A stretch of 15,764 nucleotides of DNA. Origin: an uncultured Sphingomonadales bacterium (GTDB taxonomy: Bacteria; Pseudomonadota; Alphaproteobacteria; Sphingomonadales; Sphingomonadaceae). This document shows positions 14,156 through 15,764 of the stretch, in pieces (the stretch's first letter is position 1; every line of letters starts with the position of its first letter). The notes beneath the pieces were generated by a model. The model was not told where the DNA came from and ran no database searches. It worked only from the letters and a program-made list of their open reading frames with translations. The DNA lies in NCBI GenBank assembly GCA_903958285.1, contig CAJBSR010000291.1, positions 1 to 15,764 of the forward strand, given 5' to 3'. A program made the translations under genes and the position numbers.

Positions 14156-14184
14156 TTTATAAGTTTCAGACTGAAACTTGCCAG
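14156..14184 (-). promoter_or_regulatory. Candidate gst promoter overlapping a palindrome
   Basis: On the minus strand CTGGCA (14184-14179) and TATAAA (14161-14156) have a 17-base spacer that consists almost wholly of the palindrome at 14161-14179, ideal for repression. Transcription would begin near 14149, leaving only about 4 bases before the ATG. The apparent Shine-Dalgarno AAGGA (14157-14153) would then be upstream of the transcript, so either the message is nearly leaderless or another promoter is used. Confidence 0.4.
14161..14179. promoter_or_regulatory. Perfect 19-bp palindromic operator candidate
   Basis: AAGTTTCAG, a central A, then CTGAAACTT: 9-bp arms with no mismatch, in the 67-bp space between divergent gst and ATP-grasp genes. 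A symmetric site this long is unlikely by chance and suggests a dimeric repressor that could control both genes. No regulator gene adjoins it; the cognate protein is unknown. Confidence 0.65.
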
Positions 14185-14195
14185 TCCACGTGGAC
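14184..14195. promoter_or_regulatory. Second palindrome between gst and the ATP-grasp gene
   Basis: GTCCACGTGGAC is a perfect 12-bp palindrome lying 4 bases beyond the 19-bp one and 17 bases before the ATP-grasp ATG. It may be a second operator for that gene. It is shorter and so less certain. Confidence 0.4.
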
Positions 14196-14212
14196 CGTTG
14201 CAAGAGGATTGC

Positions 14213-15058
14213 ATGAAAGACATCTGCATTCTGACGCCGCACCCTGACTATGAAGAAAACTGGCACCCTTATGCGAACCAGTTTCGGGCGCTGTTTGGCG
14301 ACCAGCTCCAGTTCTGGCCTTGGACCGATGCGGGGGATTTGAGCGAGTTCCCGCTTGTCCTTCCGCTCCTTGCCTGGGGCTATCAGCGCCGACCCGACAT
14401 CTGGTTTGATGCGCTGGACAGATGGGAAGCGCAGGGCGTGCGCATGGCGAACAGCATCCCCCTGCTGCGGTGGAACACCGACAAAGCCTATCTGCTCGAG
14501 CTGGCCGAAAGCGGTGTCAGCGTGGTTCCAACGCACGCAGCACCAGCCCTCGACACGGCAGATATGGAGGCCGCATGCAGGACGTTTAAAAGCGATGCCC
14601 TTGTCATCAAACCAACGATTTCCGGGGGCGCGGATGGCACCTATCTCCTGAAATCCGGCGACCCCATCCCCGCCGATGTGCGGGGACGCGACATGCTCAT
14701 CCAGCCGATGATGCCCGCCATCGCGGCCGAGGGGGAGTTCTCGCTCTTCTACTTTGAGGACCAGTTCAGCCACGCCATCCTGAAGACGCCAGCCGCAGGT
14801 GACTTTCGCGTGCAGGAACAATTTGGCGGACGCGAAGTCGCGGTCACGCCGCCCGATGCTGCCCTAGCATTGGCGGCAGCGACATTGGCCGCAGCGCTCG
14901 ATGCGCCGCTCTATGCGCGCGTGGATATGGTCCGCGCGTCGGCTGACACCTTCAACCTGATGGAGTTGGAAGTGATTGAGCCGTCGCTCTTCTTAGCCTT
15001 TGCGCAGGACGGCGGACAGGCCTTCGCCCGGTCGGTCCGCCGCGCCCTTGGTGATTGA
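14213..15058 (+). CDS. ATP-grasp superfamily protein, unassigned substrate
   Basis: 281-residue ATP-grasp enzyme; the superfamily joins a carboxylate to an amine or thiol via an acylphosphate (for example glutathione synthetase or RimK). ATP-binding features are NTDK (Lys91), VIKPTISGGADGTYLL (Lys133 plus the glycine loop), the hinge LIQPMM (161-166), RVDMV (Asp238) and the metal-binding stretch LMELEVIEPSLFL (Glu251, Glu253, Glu256). The N-terminal region (ILTPHPDYEENWHPY) is not the standard glutathione synthetase domain, so the product is unknown. ATG 14213 has AAGAGGA 4 bases upstream. It is divergent from gst, with which it may share an operator and possibly a thiol or detoxification role. 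Confidence 0.87.
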   Translation: MKDICILTPHPDYEENWHPYANQFRALFGDQLQFWPWTDAGDLSEFPLVLPLLAWGYQRRPDIWFDALDRWEAQGVRMANSIPLLRWNTDKAYLLELAESGVSVVPTHAAPALDTADMEAACRTFKSDALVIKPTISGGADGTYLLKSGDPIPADVRGRDMLIQPMMPAIAAEGEFSLFYFEDQFSHAILKTPAAGDFRVQEQFGGREVAVTPPDAALALAAATLAAALDAPLYARVDMVRASADTFNLMELEVIEPSLFLAFAQDGGQAFARSVRRALGD

Positions 15059-15080
15059 AGTTCACGTCCATCGGCCAGAT

Positions 15081-15111
15081 CGTCAGATATAATATTGTAA
15101 GATAGTTGACG
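15081..15111. promoter_or_regulatory. 31-bp dyad upstream of marR, containing a -10 box
   Basis: Half-sites CGTCAgaTAT (15081-15090) and ATAgtTGACG (15102-15111) are symmetric about an 11-base centre. A perfect TATAAT (15088-15093) lies inside it, though no good -35 box was found upstream. The site sits 31 bases before the marR ATG in an AT-rich patch. MarR proteins commonly repress their own promoters, so this is a likely operator for marR and the P450 gene. Confidence 0.5.
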
Positions 15112-15141
15112 AATCGGACGGAGTAAGGAATTCTCGTCCAC

Positions 15142-15618
15142 ATGCCGGGTTCCAATTTCCCCTCTGCGCTTGAAGCTCTGAGCTTCCGCTTCGATGAAAT
15201 CGTGCGGTTGTTGAGCCGGCGGATCGACGCCGCGCTCGCCGATCATGACCTCAGCCGCACCCAATGGCGGCTGCTCGCTTATGTGCTGCGTCAGGAAGGG
15301 ATCACGCAAAGTGAACTCGCCCGTGTCCTTGAACTCGAACGTGCGAGCGTCGGCAACACCGTCGATATCATGGAGCGCAAAGGGCTGGTGATGCGCGTTG
15401 CCAATCCGGACGACCGCCGCGTCTGGCAGATCGCCGCCACGCCGCGCGCGCATGATCTTTTGCCCGGCCTGCGTGAACGCATCGACCACATGCTCGACCG
15501 AACCTTCACCGGCCTTACCCCCGCCGGCATCGCCGCCTTGTCGGGGGCGCTGGACCAGATCGTGGCCAATCTGGCCGATGACGAAACCACACAAAACAAA
15601 ATGCTAGAGGAAGCCTGA
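15142..15618 (+). CDS. MarR-family transcriptional regulator
   Basis: 158-residue winged-helix regulator. The DNA-binding domain covers about residues 38-100: SRTQWRLLAYVLRQEGITQS, recognition helix region LERASVGNTVDIMERKGLV, and a wing with NPDDRRVWQI, whose D-R-R residues are typical of MarR. Flanking helices form the dimer interface. Members usually repress neighbouring catabolic or efflux genes until a small aromatic or similar ligand binds. The stop is 1 bp before the ATG of a cytochrome P450 gene, so the pair is almost surely co-transcribed. AAGGA lies 12 bases before the ATG, slightly far. Confidence 0.92.
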   Translation: MPGSNFPSALEALSFRFDEIVRLLSRRIDAALADHDLSRTQWRLLAYVLRQEGITQSELARVLELERASVGNTVDIMERKGLVMRVANPDDRRVWQIAATPRAHDLLPGLRERIDHMLDRTFTGLTPAGIAALSGALDQIVANLADDETTQNKMLEEA

Positions 15619-15619
15619 A

Positions 15620-15764
15620 ATGACGACCGAAAATCTTGCAACCATCCACCCCGCGCGTCCGGACCGTTTCGCCGATGGATCGATCCATGAAGTGATGCGC
15701 CGTCTGCGGACCGAAGCCCCGATCCACCACACCAAGGACAGCGAGTTCGGCTCCTACTGGTCGC
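15620..15764 (+). CDS. Cytochrome P450, N-terminal fragment
   Basis: Only the first 48 codons are in the window. The reading (FADGSIHEVMRRLRTEAPIH, then DSEFGSYWS) fits the N-terminus of soluble bacterial cytochrome P450s, where the pattern LRxEAPVH followed by FGPYWSVTRY is common. P450s insert oxygen into a substrate using a haem-thiolate centre; the haem-binding Cys lies beyond the window, so neither activity nor subfamily can be confirmed. One base separates it from marR, suggesting regulation by that protein. Confidence 0.75.
   Translation, partial: MTTENLATIHPARPDRFADGSIHEVMRRLRTEAPIHHTKDSEFGSYWS

Overview
The window looks like chromosomal DNA from an alphaproteobacterium, most likely a sphingomonad (order Sphingomonadales). 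Evidence: high GC, a suf operon ordered regulator-sufB-sufC-sufD-sufS-sufT-sufA, a short (241-residue) SufD, and short palindromic repeats of a kind common in that group. The genus cannot be fixed from the sequence. No tRNA, rRNA, IS element, phage gene or CRISPR array was seen.

Layout. (1) Bases 1-3379, minus strand: the N-terminal part of an acyl-CoA synthetase, a secreted gamma-glutamyltranspeptidase (ggt), and class 2 dihydroorotate dehydrogenase (pyrD), whose start codon directly follows a hairpin. (2) Bases 3380-3756, no protein gene: a strong plus-strand Rho-independent terminator preceded by a second stem-loop (possible small RNA), and two copies of an imperfect direct repeat 282 bp apart. 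(3) Bases 3757-5432: two overlapping AraC-family paralogues, a tandem duplication. (4) Bases 5452-11759: a compact suf operon for Fe-S cluster assembly: Rrf2-family regulator, sufB, a 62-residue two-helix membrane protein, sufC, a six-helix membrane protein, sufD, sufS, sufT (DUF59) and an A-type carrier. Nearly all junctions are 4-bp ATGA/GTGA overlaps. The same coupling continues into a membrane-anchored metallo-beta-lactamase-fold enzyme, followed by a glyoxalase II-like hydrolase. (5) Bases 13510-15058: a glutathione S-transferase and a divergent ATP-grasp protein, separated by 67 bp carrying two perfect palindromes. (6) Bases 15142-15764: a MarR regulator followed 1 bp later by the start of a cytochrome P450; a 31-bp dyad lies upstream.

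Main discovery: two different palindromic repeat elements sit in frame inside essential-type suf genes. An 82-bp element lies in sufC (residues 65-92, in the region between Walker A and the Q-loop). A 93-bp element lies in sufS (residues 9-39, exactly 31 codons). Each has imperfect terminal inverted repeats that are themselves hairpins, like a REP doublet (REPIN). Removing the sufS element in silico restores a normal SufS N-terminus, and removing the sufC element returns a normal-length SufC. This resembles the protein-coding palindromic elements known from Rickettsia, here twice in one operon and from two sequence families.

Other leads are candidate operators upstream of the suf regulator, between gst and the ATP-grasp gene, and upstream of marR, plus the two uncharacterised membrane proteins inside the suf operon.
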